Source of the DNA: Dioscorea cayenensis subsp. rotundata
Lineage: Eukaryota > Streptophyta > Magnoliopsida > Dioscoreales > Dioscoreaceae
DNA length: 64,000 nucleotides
NCBI RefSeq assembly: GCF_009730915.1
Contig: NC_052471.1
Coordinates: 29,422,185-29,486,184 of the forward strand
Direction: 5' to 3'
The translations under genes and the position numbers were made by a program. This document shows, piece after piece, positions 50,528 to 63,679 of the stretch; the first letter of the stretch is position 1; each line of letters starts with the position of its first letter. The notes beneath the pieces were generated by a model. It saw only the letters and a list, made by a program, of their open reading frames with translations. It was not told where the DNA came from and ran no database searches.

Positions 50528-51699
50528 TTAAGTGGTTGAATCCATAGCAAGGATGGTGCTCAAGTTGAAAGGGGTCATGTAATCAGGGGAGCCATTTAGG
50601 ATTTGGTTAACAATGATTCTGTTGGCTTTTTGAGTGGGATGGTAAGCATCCCAAAAAGCATACAAATCTCTGTTTGGGCATAAGTTTGATGCCATTGTGC
50701 ATAGCCCAAGCCCATTGTATGGCCCTTGCCCACAACATGCATACTTTGATGTTACAAACCCTACAATTTCATCAACAAAAATAATTCAATAATAATAATA
50801 ATAATAATAATGTTAAATAAATTAGGATGCCATTTTGTATGTCTATATGTTATAATAGATTATTATTATTTTTTTAATAATGTGGGACAAACCATCACAC
50901 ACACTCTCTGTTAACCCTCAACTTTTCACATGAAAATCAAATGTCTTAATCACTCGGTCATATTGTGATAATAACTTAATTTTTTTTTCATATAATATTA
51001 GATCTTATAATATTTGCATAACTTTTTTTTATAAAAAAATACTAATATATCCTGTAAAAACTATATTTACTTATAAATCCCTTTGACAAAAAATCAACTC
51101 TTTTCTTTTGAAAAAAAACTAAACTATAACCAGTAACCACCCCTATTCTTTTCATTAACCTTAAAAAGAAAATATGCATGTATATATATATATATATATA
51201 TATATACGTTTGTATAAAATTTATAAATTAGCTTTTCACAATAGAATATATAAGCAAATAAATGTGTTTATATATATATTTACGTTTGTATAAAATTTAT
51301 AAATTAGCTTTTCACAATAGAATATATAAGCAAATAAATGTGTTTTTTTTTATAGTGTATTAAAAATGATTTTTATGAGTGCACATTAGCATCTACTCAC
51401 TTAGGTGCATCTACCTAATTTTCCCTAATAATAACACACACACACACACGAAAAAAAAATGTTATTCTTACTATGGCTAAATATGTAATTATATATACAT
51501 ATATATGCAATTTTTTTTTAAAAAAAATAGAATATAAATATATTAAATAATACTTTTTGTGTGTTTTTCTTACTATGGTTAAATATGTAATTATATAAAC
51601 ATACATATATATATGCAATTTTTTTTTAAAAAAAATAGAATTTAAATATATAAAAGAATACTATTTGTGTGTTTTTCTTACCATGGTTAAATATGTAAT

Positions 51700-51730
<31 letters not shown>

Positions 51731-53528
51731 GCAATTTTTTTTTAAAAATAGAATATTAATAAATAAAATAGTACTTTTTGTGTGTTTACCTTACTATGGC
51801 TAAATTTGCAATTATATATACATATATATGCAATTTTTTTTAAATAGAATATAAATAAACAAAATAATACTTTTTGTGTATTTTTCTTACTTTGGCTAAA
51901 TATGTAATTATATATACATATATATGCAATTTTTTTTAAAAAAAATAGAATATAAATAAATAAAATAAAATTTTTTGTATCTTTTTTCTAACTATGGCTA
52001 AATATGCAATTATATATATATATATGTAATTTTTAAAAATAAATAAATAAAAAAATTAAAAATAATACCATAGGCACGAGGATTGGAGACAAAATCCATA
52101 TGCATGGCTTTGGCATTGGCAGCAATGAAGACGTCGGATCCAAACTGTTGGTTGAGTTGATGGATCAGTTTAACCAGTTGAGGGTTAAACAAGTTCGCCG
52201 CACGCTGGAGCTCCACATCACACTCCCCCGTCAAGCTTTTCTCGGCCAACTCCGCCGGCACACACCCCAACGGCCCCGTCCCCGTCACAATCACTCTCCG
52301 ACCACCAAGCTCATATATTTTCTACACGTATAAATAATACAACATGATATTCAATGGACAACACAAAATTTTTTATTATATTTTATTAAAATCTCAATCA
52401 TTAAAAATAATTAATTTTTTTTATTTTAACTATTAACAAAATTTTTATACCATAATTTTTTTCATATTAAAAAAAATTTACACAATGATTTTATCATATA
52501 TATATATATATTGATAAAATATTGACAAATTATGTTAGGACTCAGGGATTTGCACATGCGTGAAATTGATCTCTCAACACACCCATGCTCTTACTTTGCA
52601 TGAATTGAGGTTTGAACCTACTTTCTCGGTGAAATATGAGCACTTTATGCAAGGAAGACAATGCTAATAAACCAAACGGTCATCAGCTAAGTTTTCATAT
52701 ATCCAACAAACCTTGCAAATATAAACTAATATGAGATTATATATATATATATATATACCTCCAAGATCTTCTTGTACTCAGAGATCAAGAAATGGACATA
52801 ATCAGGAAGAGAGAACTCCCTTGAGCGAGGAGAGAAAGGAATCAAGTAGTAATTGTTAACAAAGTCATTGCCACCAAGAGTAATCAAAACCAGAGCTTGA
52901 TTCACTATTTGCTTTGCTCTTGCTTGCCCAACCACAGAACTCAACCTTTCTTGGTACTGTTTGAAGTACTCCAACTGTTTTGTTATCCTTATAATGTTTA
53001 CCTATAAACATACATTAGTTATGAACATTAAATACATACAATAATTCACACAAATCATCAGAAAAGAAAAGATACAAATGGCTCACAAATTGAATTCCTG
53101 TATCATTAAGAATTCCGATGCCAGCCGACGCAAAATTTGCGCCGACTAATAGTTTTTGCCCGCGAAGCTCTGGGCTCAAATACGGCAACGTAGATTCCGC
53201 CCCGAGATGTTCACCTAAAAGACATAATAATTCATAATTTCCGACAAAAAAAATACTATCTATTCATAAGAAAGAAAACAAGTACACAATGCACTCAACT
53301 AATAATGTCCGGGATGTTTAAGCCATTGGAGAACCGGCCGGTAGGACGATGAGTTGGGTAATCGATCCCATAAGGCGGTAAATCAGCACGAGCAGTTGTA
53401 GCAAGATAGTTGTTGTTGCCATTATCGACCAAAGAGTCACCGAAAACAAAGAAAGCACGAGCTGCCGATGCAACTGTTAGAGATAGTAAAGAGCAGAGAA
53501 GGAAAAGATAACAATAAGAAGCAGCCAT
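50528..53528 (-). CDS. GDSL esterase/lipase, secreted, LTL1-like, complete
   Basis: Exons (minus) are 53300-53528, 53087-53214, 52759-53001, 52069-52321 and 50528-50760, with GT-AG borders and matching phases, giving 361 aa. The start is [12 protein letters not shown]. The ATG at 53591 is rejected because it lies only about 11 bp past the TATA box. The N-terminus is a signal peptide ending near residue 22. The SGNH blocks are present: block [15 protein letters not shown] (nucleophile Ser), block [18 protein letters not shown], block [12 protein letters not shown], and block V with the D-x-x-H pair [20 protein letters not shown] and [13 protein letters not shown] are typical of the plant subfamily that includes LTL1-like and At5g33370-like enzymes, which act on wall or cuticle lipid esters. 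The exact substrate cannot be read from sequence. Introns 3 and 4 hold repeats. Confidence 0.94.
51190..51345. repeat. Tandem duplication of about 77 bp in GDSL intron 4
   Basis: Two nearly identical units at about 51202-51268 and 51278-51344, sharing 'acgtttgtataaaatttata' and 'caaataaatgtg', next to a TA microsatellite. Confidence 0.75.
51468..52050. repeat. Six-unit tandem array in GDSL intron 4
   Basis: Units of 96-113 bp start at 51468, 51570, 51678, 51791, 51887 and 51989. Each begins ttactatggctaaatatg (with variants), then a TA run, 'tgcaa', T and A runs, and 'tttttgtgtg'. The array stops less than 20 bp from the exon 4 splice donor at 52067-52068. Confidence 0.85.
52545..52690 (-). 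mobile_element. SINE-like element in GDSL intron 3
   Basis: On the minus strand there is an A-box-like TTTGGTTTATTAGCAT followed by a B-box-like GTAGGTTCAAACCTC. The body continues to about 52545. It is distantly similar in plan to the other SINEs in the window. No target-site duplication is certain. Confidence 0.5.
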
Positions 53529-53601
53529 GAATGTTTTCAATATGAAAAGGAAAGCTTTGGTTTGTTTGAAGCTTGAATACATAAATCTCAATGGGAAGTG
53601 G

Positions 53602-53610
53602 CTTTATATA
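53602..53610 (-). promoter_or_regulatory. TATA box of the GDSL gene
   Basis: TATATAAAG on the minus strand, 74 bp before the chosen ATG. It decides between the two in-frame ATGs. Confidence 0.6.
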
Positions 53611-56366
53611 ACTTTCCTTGTGTTGGGCTTGTAATACATACATGGTTCAATTTCACCTTCCCAACAAAATAGAAGGTGGAAAAACATCAGTATTTATGAA
53701 TCACAGTATATATAATAATGCATAATGAAAACTAATTAAAAAGATCGCAGCGATTAAAGATATTTTTTATAAATAAGGATTAAATTAAATTGCTCAGTTT
53801 TCATTGTTGATTATTGTATATTATTGATTAGGATGATAATCATGTGTCAAACTGTTGAAAGTGATACATCATTAATTTGAATGTATAAATTTAAGTGTCT
53901 TTTTATCATCCACTTGAATGTTTGATTAAAGTGTTTAATAACTAGAGAAAGTGTTTAGGTTAATGGCCATTAATATCATGATATCTTAATATAATAAAAT
54001 ACAGTAATGGCAGTGTTTTAAGGTTGATGGTCTTTCCTAACATCCTACAAGAATATGTTTTCTATATAAATAGCATACTATTGTTTGTCTTTTCCGGGCA
54101 ATTGTATTATCATACCAATAAACAATTAATGCTAAGAACTATGAAAAGAAACAAGAGATTAACAAGTAGATAAAATAGAATTTCTAAGAAAGTAAGTTAT
54201 GAATAAATTGAACAATTTAAATAACCTGTAAATAAATAAAAACAAATGGATGTAATTAAGGAAATGTTCTACTAATTTACATGAAAAATGAATGACAACT
54301 CATTCAATGCCTACTTTGGCTAAAAGACTGATTAAAAAAAAGGTATAACAGGACTTCCTCATTACTTTTCAAACATTTACTATTATGTAGTTATTCCTTT
54401 TTTTTTTAGCATGTATGACCCTATTAAATCAGGTAAGTGAGTATATGATGTCTATTTGTATATACCCTTGTAATTGCGTATATTCCTTTTTTCTGTTGGA
54501 AAAGATTCTAATTGATTTATCTACCAAAATATATCTTCAAATATACAGTAAGTAAATGAGAATAAGCTTGATGGTATGATATCGAAACTTGGCATATGCT
54601 TCTATAGCCTAAAAAACTAACATAATAGTAAATGTTTTATCAATAAAACTTTCCTTCAGAGTTTAATAAATAAATGAACAGCATTACTATAAACAACATG
54701 ATGATCTATCTAAACTTGAACTAAATCACCTGGAATTAAAAAGAATTTAAACCTAAGAGCATTCACAAAAATAACAATAGATTGTATTAGCACACAAGCA
54801 ATTACCCAATTTTCACTGGATGGTAAATGCAAAGCTCTAAAGTTATTATGATTCAAAGGAAAAAGTTGGTAGCCATGTGAACCATAAATAAGGTAGATGA
54901 ATTACTAACTTCCCAATGTGTATAAACTATAAAAGCTCTTCCCCAAAGTGTAACTTTAACTACTTGACTTCCGAGGCAATTGTCCTTTTATGGTTGTGTT
55001 TTAAAGACTCACCACCAAAGAATTCTATAACCCAATAGAATCTTGCCTAATCAGACAACCTTATTTTTCCTGCTATTGATTTCATATGTCCCAAGTGGTA
55101 ATAATAACTACAGTGTGTTGTGTTAGCATAATTGAAGAAGTGAAGTACAAGAAGCAAAGCAGCAAAATGGCCTTTGGTTTTCTCATTCTCACCTGGTGAG
55201 TGAGAATCTCAAGTGCATATACTATTCAATCTTGTTCTTCTTCTTATCACCTTCAATCTTCAACCACAGGTCCACATGATCTTTTTGTCTTTTGGAGTAC
55301 TTAGTAATAACATGAGAGCGTAAAAACAAGCGTCAATTTCAGACCCCAACTAAAAATAAATTAAAAATCTAACATTCTAGTGAAGATAATAATTCTCTAT
55401 CTTCCATTGAGTAGAGACCTTAATAATAAAAACAGCAAATATTAATTAAAAAAAAAAACCATGTGGTGTCACTTAGGTTAATACTTATGCTTGTATTGGA
55501 ACTAAAAATCTTATTGGAAGGACCATTGTTCACTGTCACTGACATTAAACATCAGGCAAAAGCCTTTGATAACATCACAGTACTACTTTAAATCATGCAA
55601 TAAAATCTATTCATGTTTCTAACTAAAATCACTATGTTTGTCGTCTCTAAGCCATGACTTCAACTTATTTTTCCAGCCATTTATGTCTAGCAAGTACCAT
55701 CAAAGATCTAAAACTCTAAAATCAAGATAAGTTTCCACTACCCGTCTCATGAGAAATTTGAAATTAGAATGAACCTCTGGTACCATACCATCAATGTGCT
55801 TGACCTCTATTTATTAACGTGGTGCGTCCCAGAGGCACTAAATTATGAACTTATTCAGAAGAAGCTTCAAACCTAGAAATAAGAACAGATTAAATATTAA
55901 CCATCCAGCATCATGCAAGACTATTTAAACATAACTTTCTAAGTGATTTAATCAATTAAGTATGAAAAGCAAGAGTATCTTGGTCACACTAAAACTTGTA
56001 ACCATTTTCTGCAGCTATTGAAGGATTGAACATTCCAACTCAGCATTTTTCAATCAACTGACAGTATCAGTGAGTCCAAACTGAGAATGAAAGATGACTT
56101 CTAAGGCTAGGAAAACCAGCAAAAAAAAAGAATAGGACAAAACAAAACACAAGTAATAAAAGAGTGATTAATTACATATAACTCTATCACTTCTTTTCAT
56201 TTACTCCCACCTCCCTCCAACTTGACACTTATAATAATAACAAAAAAAGATAATTTGAGAGGAAGACAAATGCAATTTGGCAGCAATTAATGACAGTGCT
56301 GTGCTGTAGTCCACAAAAAACATTATTGGCTTCTTTCTCGATAAACAGAAGATTTGTTCCCTTTTT
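53611..56366. other. Spacer without a recognisable gene
   Basis: Moderately AT-rich, with only short open frames and no motif I recognise. It includes the upstream region of the GDSL gene. Confidence 0.5.
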
Positions 56367-56631
56367 CTTTCTTCTAATTTTTTTTTTTTTTGAGGAAGAA
56401 GAGCGGGGCGAACCCACTAGAGACCCCAGGGGCGTGCACAAGCTTCGGTGGAACAAGTGGGGACGGGGCCGCGCTCACGTGGGCGCTGAAACCACCCGTA
56501 CACAACCACTATTCACAACTCCCAGAAATGTGCCCTCAGCCGAGAATCGAACTCTCACCACTCGGTGAGAGCTCTATCGGCGACCCATGTACCAATAGAC
56601 CCGAAGGTCGTTGGCCTTTCTTCTAATTTTT
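56367..56631 (-). mobile_element. tRNA-derived SINE, copy 2, with 16-bp TSD
   Basis: The body at 56383-56615 is on the minus strand and is very similar to the copy at 7593-7826. It has a T-run (its A-tail) at the left and a tRNA-like head at the right. An exact 16-bp target-site duplication, ctttcttctaattttt, lies at 56367-56382 and 56616-56631. It has few differences from copy 1 and looks recent. Confidence 0.9.
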
Positions 56632-57553
56632 AACTTACAGGCAAAGTGCAAAACCGAGTGTAAAATCAAAGAGAAAAAGAAAAATAATCAAAGTGAAAGG
56701 TTAAAATAAATATAGCAAGCAAATGATTAAAAAAAAATGAAATATGACTGACAATTATTATTATTTGTTTGACAGATATTAAAGGCAGATTGTAACATCA
56801 GAGAATTCATGAATCCAAACAATCAGGTAATGACACACAATTAAGAGAATCATCATTCACGATCAAACAGGATGAGTGAATTCATGAATCCAAGCAGAAC
56901 AAGACAAACAACGGAAAGAATCATCAATCATGATCAAATGGGATGAACGAGAGTTCATCCGAAATTATGAGATATCATCATACAAAATGAGCAGCAGAAT
57001 AGAGCTAGCAATACCTACATCTAGTATTTATTTACTTTTTTCCACGGTTTATGAGTGTTTACAGCTCCTAAAATTGGCAACTTGCCCCCTCTTCCAGATA
57101 AACTGGCAGAGGCTCTTTACAATTATATTGCTTCACAACTAAAAGGTGTATCATCATATCTACCAAACTTACGTTCCTCCCAAAAGTATCCACAATGTCC
57201 AAAAGTTCAATGCGCCAAAAAATTTTGAAAAACAATTGTATCAGCTTTTCTTTGTAAAACCTGCAGAGCATGATGACAAGAACGATAATGTTTGCATGGC
57301 ACACGAAGAAAATTATAAGCACAGATGGAATATGAAAAAAATATATGGGCACTTGATAAGTACCTGGCAGTAGATGTATATATGACTGAGAAAGAATGCA
57401 GCCTGAGTCTAACAGAAAACCCGAAGAGAAGAAATCACCTGCAGCTTTTGTAAAATCAGCTACAGTGCTTGTATTGTGTATTTCAAGTATACATCCCAAC
57501 TCTCCTCTCAATTAAACAAAGGAAAGATGGTTGTGGAAAAGGTATGTAAAATC
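56632..57553. other. Spacer and probable TH2 3' UTR
   Basis: The DNA directly before 57554 is downstream of the TH2 stop codon. Open frames here have no family features. Confidence 0.5.
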
Positions 57554-60500
57554 TTATTTCCCCAGAATAAAGGCTTGTATTTCTGCCCAGCTGGAGACTG
57601 TGTACAGAGTAGAAGATGGACATTTCCAAATAGATGTGTCCTCTCCGATAAGCAGTCTTTGTTTAGAGATCACTCCTGCAAACAGTGGACTGAAAGAAAC
57701 ACCAAACTGCTCTGCAACTTCCCTTAAGCTTGTGTTTGATCCAATGACAATACCCACATCAGCTTCAAGTAAACAAAGCAGGTCACCAACCCCATGTCCG
57801 ATGTACACAGACAAGTGACTGCCATTGCTGCTGGATTTGCTCAAGATGGTTTTCATAACTTCGACTTTCTCCAGGGGAGACTCGATTTTCCGAACAATAT
57901 TCCCAGTGGAAACAGATTTCTCATATTCAATCTCATTTGAGTGTATACTCATACCATTCACTATATCTGCTGACAATATCGACCACAAAATCACACATCA
58001 CAGCATTACAAGGATGAAATGGCACTGATGATGTAAGAAAAAGAATTACTGAGCATAGTGAACCAATTGCATCACATCATGGGAAAATAAAAACTAACCA
58101 GCCAATCGCAGGTATTCATGACATCAAAAACAACAAACAAAAGACAATTCCATACTATTCAGCAGAATTGATAGTCCTGTAAAACAGTCATCGCCATCTA
58201 AATTGCATAAATGGTTTTCAAACAGGATTAGTGACTGCCATCAAATTCAACAAGCAGTCATGAGGCAACTCAAATTCAGCCATAAAAATCAAATGACTGA
58301 TACTACAAATATTGGCATTACAAGGTCTTTCTTTAAGAGGTCGAGAACCAATTATAAGCCTTCCAACTTTCATCAAACTACTAACAAAACTTCCTAGTAG
58401 TCTGGGAAAATGTAAGAATGGTTGATCTTTGCCAGATTTTAGGGATGGTTAGCAGGGAAAGGATACGATTTCTAGAATATAAATAATGAAGAATTAAAGG
58501 CCTCGGCTAGAAGTATCCAAGTGAAATAAAGACCTCATGGCAATTCATTTTATTAGCAATTAGCTGAATGGTAAAAGATGTGGCAGAAGAACTGGTGAAT
58601 AAAAAGAACTAAACTTTCTTGAATTATTGATGACTAAAAGGTCAAAGAAATTAAATGTAAAAAAAGGCAAAAATAAATTATTATTTAACATAATTGCATC
58701 CAAACTAGTAGTATTAAGAAATACAAAAGGTGTAAATACCTGACGGAAAGGCTGACCTAATTAGATCTGCACACCAGCAATAAGAAATCATGTAGAGATC
58801 AAAATTCAGCTTTTCTTTATTGCTTACTACCTTCTGAAAAAAGTCCCTACAACCATCTTGGAGGATTAAGTGTTCACCAGCTCTTTTTATGTCACCTAAA
58901 TTCATTCCTCGCAGAAGTCCTGATTCAACAACCCTAGCATTCGCTCGTTTCTCAAAATCAGTGAACAGCTCCAAATTCTTGTATAGACTTTCAAAATCCA
59001 GTGTTTTGACTGAAAAAAGAAAGCAGTTAAAAAAAAATTCTGAAATAATGTCTTCTTGAAAAAAATTACCACCATATTTCTTTTACTTCAAATAAGTTAT
59101 AAATCAAGAAATATGCTAGAAAGTACGATTAGAAACATAGTCGCCCTTACCCTTATCTAACATGCGGATGTTTCCCATGATTGTTTCATGCTCCTCAGTA
59201 TACTTTGCAGAAAGATCTTCCCACGAATTTCTCAAATTTAAGGATGACCTATGGGTAAGTAGATCATCAGGCCCACTTTGATCAGCCCTTGGAACTGTTA
59301 AAATTGCAACCTCCGCTAACATAGCTGAGGAGTCAACTGTTGTGCATGTCAAGTCAAAATCTGAAAAAATAAGAAGCTGGTTTGTTGTACCCCACATCCT
59401 TATCAGTGGAACTACAACTGGTTGAACAACACGCTGAGATGAGAAAACCTCAATCTCAAGTTTCATAGCATGACTATAGAGCTTGTCTATGACTTCAAGT
59501 TCCTCTCCAGTTAGTGATACACTCAGTTTGTCAAGTAACTCTTCCATCTGCCTCATCGCAGCCTGTAACAACGAACAAGGGGGGCTAAGCAGAATAAAAA
59601 TTCGGTTAATATTTGCATATTAGCTCAGCATATGCCTTCAGTTATCACAAACAAAAAACAAAATTACCTCAAAATTTTCTGAAGCATAATTCTTGAACCA
59701 CTTTCTGTAAACATTGTCGCTTTCATCAGAAGACAAATGTGGCCCAAGCAATCCAAACAAGAAAGAATAAAGCCTCATCCAAGGGGTCATCACACCAACT
59801 GTATAAGCAGCAATCTTCGTCTTTTCAAACGGAGTAACAATTTTATCAGGGCCTTTTCCTCCTTCAATTTTGCCCGCAGCTGTCGCAAGTAGAAAATCAA
59901 TGTATTTTGTGGTTGAAGGGGTTGGAACAATCTCTTTTGTGGGATCCACACCCCATTCCTGCATAACTGATTACCATTAGAACAGTAGTATACAAGACTA
60001 GAAGAAGAAATGAAATGAAACACTACAATAGAAGCATAGCCCAAAAAATCTTTATTTTTACTTTTCCTAATTATCCATCAAAACAGAAACATCTAGGAGT
60101 ACCGTGTCACCAAAATTAAGACCAATCATTTAAGAACACATTGTGCAATTACCAAAATGAAGGCGGAATATCTAATGATAGTGTCAGGGGACACTAACTA
60201 CTATCCAATATTATTCTTCCACTTTTAGGGAATCTTTTAGTAGATCTCCTGAGTCCTAACATAAACATAAACATAAAATATGTGGCTGCCACCAATCATA
60301 AACATTGCAAAAAAATCTACCGGTTCGGCATACAATATGCTAACCTCCTCACAATTCCAACCCACTGGTTAACAATCTTCAGTTGTGACAACTGCATTTA
60401 ATCTCTCTACCGCCACCGCCAGCTTCAAACTAAACATTTTGGGATACTACACTTGCTCCAGATGAGTTTAATCTAGATCCTAGAAATCCTAACACTATTA

Positions 60501-61779
60501 ATATTTAATCAAGATCTAACCGCATAATAGAAGCATGAATCAGGCTAAATTCAAAAGATATCCTATTAAATACATGTTTTCCAATGTGGTTCAACAGAAT
60601 ACATGTTTTCCACCTAATGAGTTCCACATATTTGATTGTAAAACTTCATTATAAAAAATTAGATGAAAAAAGAACTCTGGAATCATTTGGGAGCTTATTT
60701 TATTTGTTTATTTATTTATTTATTTTTACAGCCAAAGGCATAAAACAGAGTAGCATTAAAAAAACCATTATCAAAATTGCATACATCTCCCTCAAATGAT
60801 AAAAAAAAGGAGATAGAATTGATGATTTAAGTGTGAATTACATATTTCAACACGCAAACATTAAAATATTAAGTCGAGATACATCACCCAAATGAGGGGA
60901 ACCTGTGGCATATCGTGAAAGTTCCGGAATCTATGTTAACTTAGAAAATGAGTTCTATGAGTGGATATCATACATTTATCAATGGAACTTTGAAAAACCT
61001 AGTCAAAGACTCCATGTTACAAGCATATTGATAACATATAAGTCACTATTATGACAGGCTGTGTTTCTTGCATACTGGCAAGCATGTACGTACGTCTTGC
61101 AAGTTCTCCAGAATTATAGTTGCACCAAATCTGGTAGAACTAATTTAAAACTATGATTATTTAAAACAAAATCCAAGCTCTGAGACTTACTCCAACAATA
61201 GAATTATGCATTTTCAGCTCCTTCAAAACAGATTTCCTCATCTTGGAAATCCCATCCTTGGCGTCATCATCATCAGCACATTCCTCCGCAATCTCATACC
61301 TAAAACACCACGGTAAAACACAAGAAACCAAGATTCAACAACTAAAATTAAAAATAAGATAAGATTTAAAAACCTTTAACCAGAGAAACAACTGCCGGCA
61401 TAATACACTATTCATGAAAACATACGAAATGTTAATACACACACACACACACTCACAAATCTCGCCAAGATCTATCATAGGAAACAAAAAATAAAATAAA
61501 AGGAGGACGGACACTGACTTCGAATCAAGAAACAAGAAACAATGAAACATTCAAGAAGTAAAAGAAACAAAGAGCCATGGAAACTAACGCTTGAACATAA
61601 GCCTTGAGGAAATGGATATCCTGCGAAATGTATTCGCGGAAGCACTCCATCTCGAGGTTCCCAGCAGCCAGGCAAACAACGAACGGAGTGTAAACAGCGG
61701 GATCGATCTCCTTCAGCGACCGATTCCAGAACCTCCTCGCCACCGACTCCTCTTCCTTCGGCTCCACCAAGGCCGCCAT
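57554..61779 (-). CDS. TH2: TH2: thiamin monophosphate phosphatase with TENA domain, complete
   Basis: Exons (minus) are 61589-61779, 61191-61299, 59668-59958, 59151-59562, 58740-59009 and 57554-57969, all GT-AG, 562 aa, with an open frame. An N-terminal TENA/THI-4 domain (about residues 15-230; FREYISQDIHFLKAY, ECADDDDAK, TPFEKTKIAAYTVG) is fused to a HAD phosphatase domain (about 255-560; catalytic FSDFDLTCTTVDSS, then GDIKRAGEHLILQDG, MISYCWCADLIR and GDLLCLLEADVGIVIG). In plants TH2 dephosphorylates thiamin monophosphate to thiamin, and its TENA part hydrolyses aminopyrimidine breakdown products. The start MAALVEPKEEE gives no transit peptide, so a cytosolic location is likely. Oddity: the motif IV region reads YIGHGVGDLLC, with His where family members have Asp. 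Confidence 0.95.
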
Positions 61780-61990
61780 GAACGAATTGAACCAAGAACC
61801 AACAATCTTCAAGAATCACACCCCCCCGGAGCCCGGAGGGAGCCGATCCAAACCTCGTCGGAGCAACGACGAGAAATGGCAGCAGATCGGCGGCGATCTC
61901 GCGGAGAAGACGAGGCTAGGGTTTGAGCTCGTGGTTCGAGAGACGAGGGTTTGAATCGATGAGAATGAGAGCTCGAATGAGGGCAAGGGG

Positions 61991-62000
61991 GTATTTATAG
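61991..62000 (-). promoter_or_regulatory. TATA box of TH2
   Basis: CTATAAATAC on the minus strand lies about 212 bp before the TH2 ATG. It places transcription start near 61960-61970, downstream of the ATG at 62043. Confidence 0.6.
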
Positions 62001-62267
62001 GGGCCGGCGGCCGGCGAAGTCGGCGGTTAGAGATCAAGGCCAAGTTGGGTAGTAGTCTCCATTAATCCAATAAACTGTCTCGCTGGAACCGGATAAGCAC
62101 TGGAGATCAAACAAATCCGACGGTTTAATAGTTTCTCCATCAAGAGATCAACGGTTAGAAATGTTTGTCCTAGGATAGTTAAAATAATACGGAGGTGTGT
62201 TTAATTCGAGGGAGCGCGTGTGTGACCATTGTACTAACCAAACATGGTACTCCTGTCGTGAGATCTT

Positions 62268-62277
62268 GACACGTGGC
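62268..62277. promoter_or_regulatory. G-box/ABRE-like ACACGTGGC in the TH2 upstream region
   Basis: GACACGTGGC lies about 490 bp upstream of the TH2 ATG. CACGTG cores bind plant bZIP and bHLH factors in light and ABA responses. Position alone does not prove function. Confidence 0.35.
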
Positions 62278-62299
62278 GGTGTTGAGTGGTGTCCGATGT

Positions 62300-63660
62300 G
62301 GGGTTGTTAATTTACACGCTGATCTGACGGTTGGATGAGAGGGCAGTGCGTCGGATTGAGGGTTTGGGTGGCGTGGGAATGGGAAAAGATGGAGAGTGAG
62401 AATAACAAACTTTCCAGAGTTTTCGATTTATCCGATATAAGATAAAGTTGTGGAAGTTTGGCCACTTGATGACGGGCCACGTTGGCTTTGGATGACGACA
62501 TGAGAGGGTGGGGCCCACAATAAATATATATATATATAGAAAGTTTTTAGTTTTTGTAATATATATAATAATAATAATAATAAATTGGATAAAAAAAAGA
62601 AAAATATAAATTAATGTTATTTAATAATAGACAGTGTGGGAGAGGGAGCACGGCTACAAATAATAATAAATATATATTTATTTATTATTTAAGGTTGTTC
62701 ATAAATATAATATTATTATAGTTAATTACTCCGGTCTTTGTTTACTCGTTTATTTTACTAGATTACGTGGTTGATAATTTAAAATTTATAAAATTACATT
62801 AATTTTTCAAAATTATCCTTATTTAAAATATGATTTAAAAAAAATTATGTAGTTAATACTATTTTTTTTGTTTTTTTTATTCATTTAAAAAATTTATTAA
62901 ACATTAAATATATTTTTTAAATTTATCTTTGCACTTTTATAACTTTTAATAAATCAAACTACATAGTTTATTAAATTATATTTTAAATAAAAATAATTTT
63001 GAAAATTTAATATAATTTTTTATAAATTTTAGATTATCGGCTAACTTTAACTAACTTTTGTAATCCATGTGAATTAATTAATATAGATAAATAAAAAAAG
63101 ACTAGGAGTATAATTTATTAAAAATTATAGAAATAAATTTAAAAAAATTAATATTTAATGCTTTACAAATTTTTTAAATAGAGGAGTAAAAAATCCAAAA
63201 AAAAACTTTTAAATGGAAAAAAAATAAAAATACCGGAGACACAGTATTTTTAAAAACTTACCCTAACTAATTTAGGTTTTTTTTTTAAATATTGCAAATA
63301 TATATACGAAAGTTATTTAACAAAATAAGTATTTTGGGGGAACTGTTCCGTTTTCTTTTTTTAAAAAATACAAAATGGGAGAGCATCTCCCTTTTTTATT
63401 TCTTTTTAAATAAAAAAATAGCAAAAAAAAATTTGTTACTGTTTTTTTTACCGTTTATTTTATTTTTTCTTTTATAATTCCCATTTCATACCATTATTTT
63501 TCTCCAGTATAGTAAACCAACATGAGTGAAATCTTTACCATCGTTAAAAATAAGAAGAAAAAGTAAGGGTGATTAAATTGAAAAAGGGCAAATAGTATGT
63601 AAGAGTAAAAATGGGCTACTAAGATTAATTTATATAAGGAGTTTGAATTTCAATTCTTTC
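62300..63660. other. TH2 upstream region and AT-rich spacer
   Basis: After a mixed-composition promoter region to about 62520, the DNA is extremely AT-rich with A and T runs. No gene is seen. Confidence 0.5.
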
Positions 63661-63679
63661 CATTTATGATCACTGCAAG

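Noticed and set aside
53529..53591. Upstream in-frame ATG for the GDSL gene
   Set aside because: It is about 11 bp from the TATA box, before the expected transcription start, and would spoil the signal peptide.
57068..57511. 147-aa minus-strand ORF after TH2
   Set aside because: It lies in the probable TH2 3' UTR, has no recognisable domain and no plausible promoter.
61816..62043. Transit-peptide-like ORF as the true N-terminus of TH2
   Set aside because: It ends in an in-frame TGA before the TH2 ATG, and its only ATG lies upstream of the TATA box at 61991-62000.
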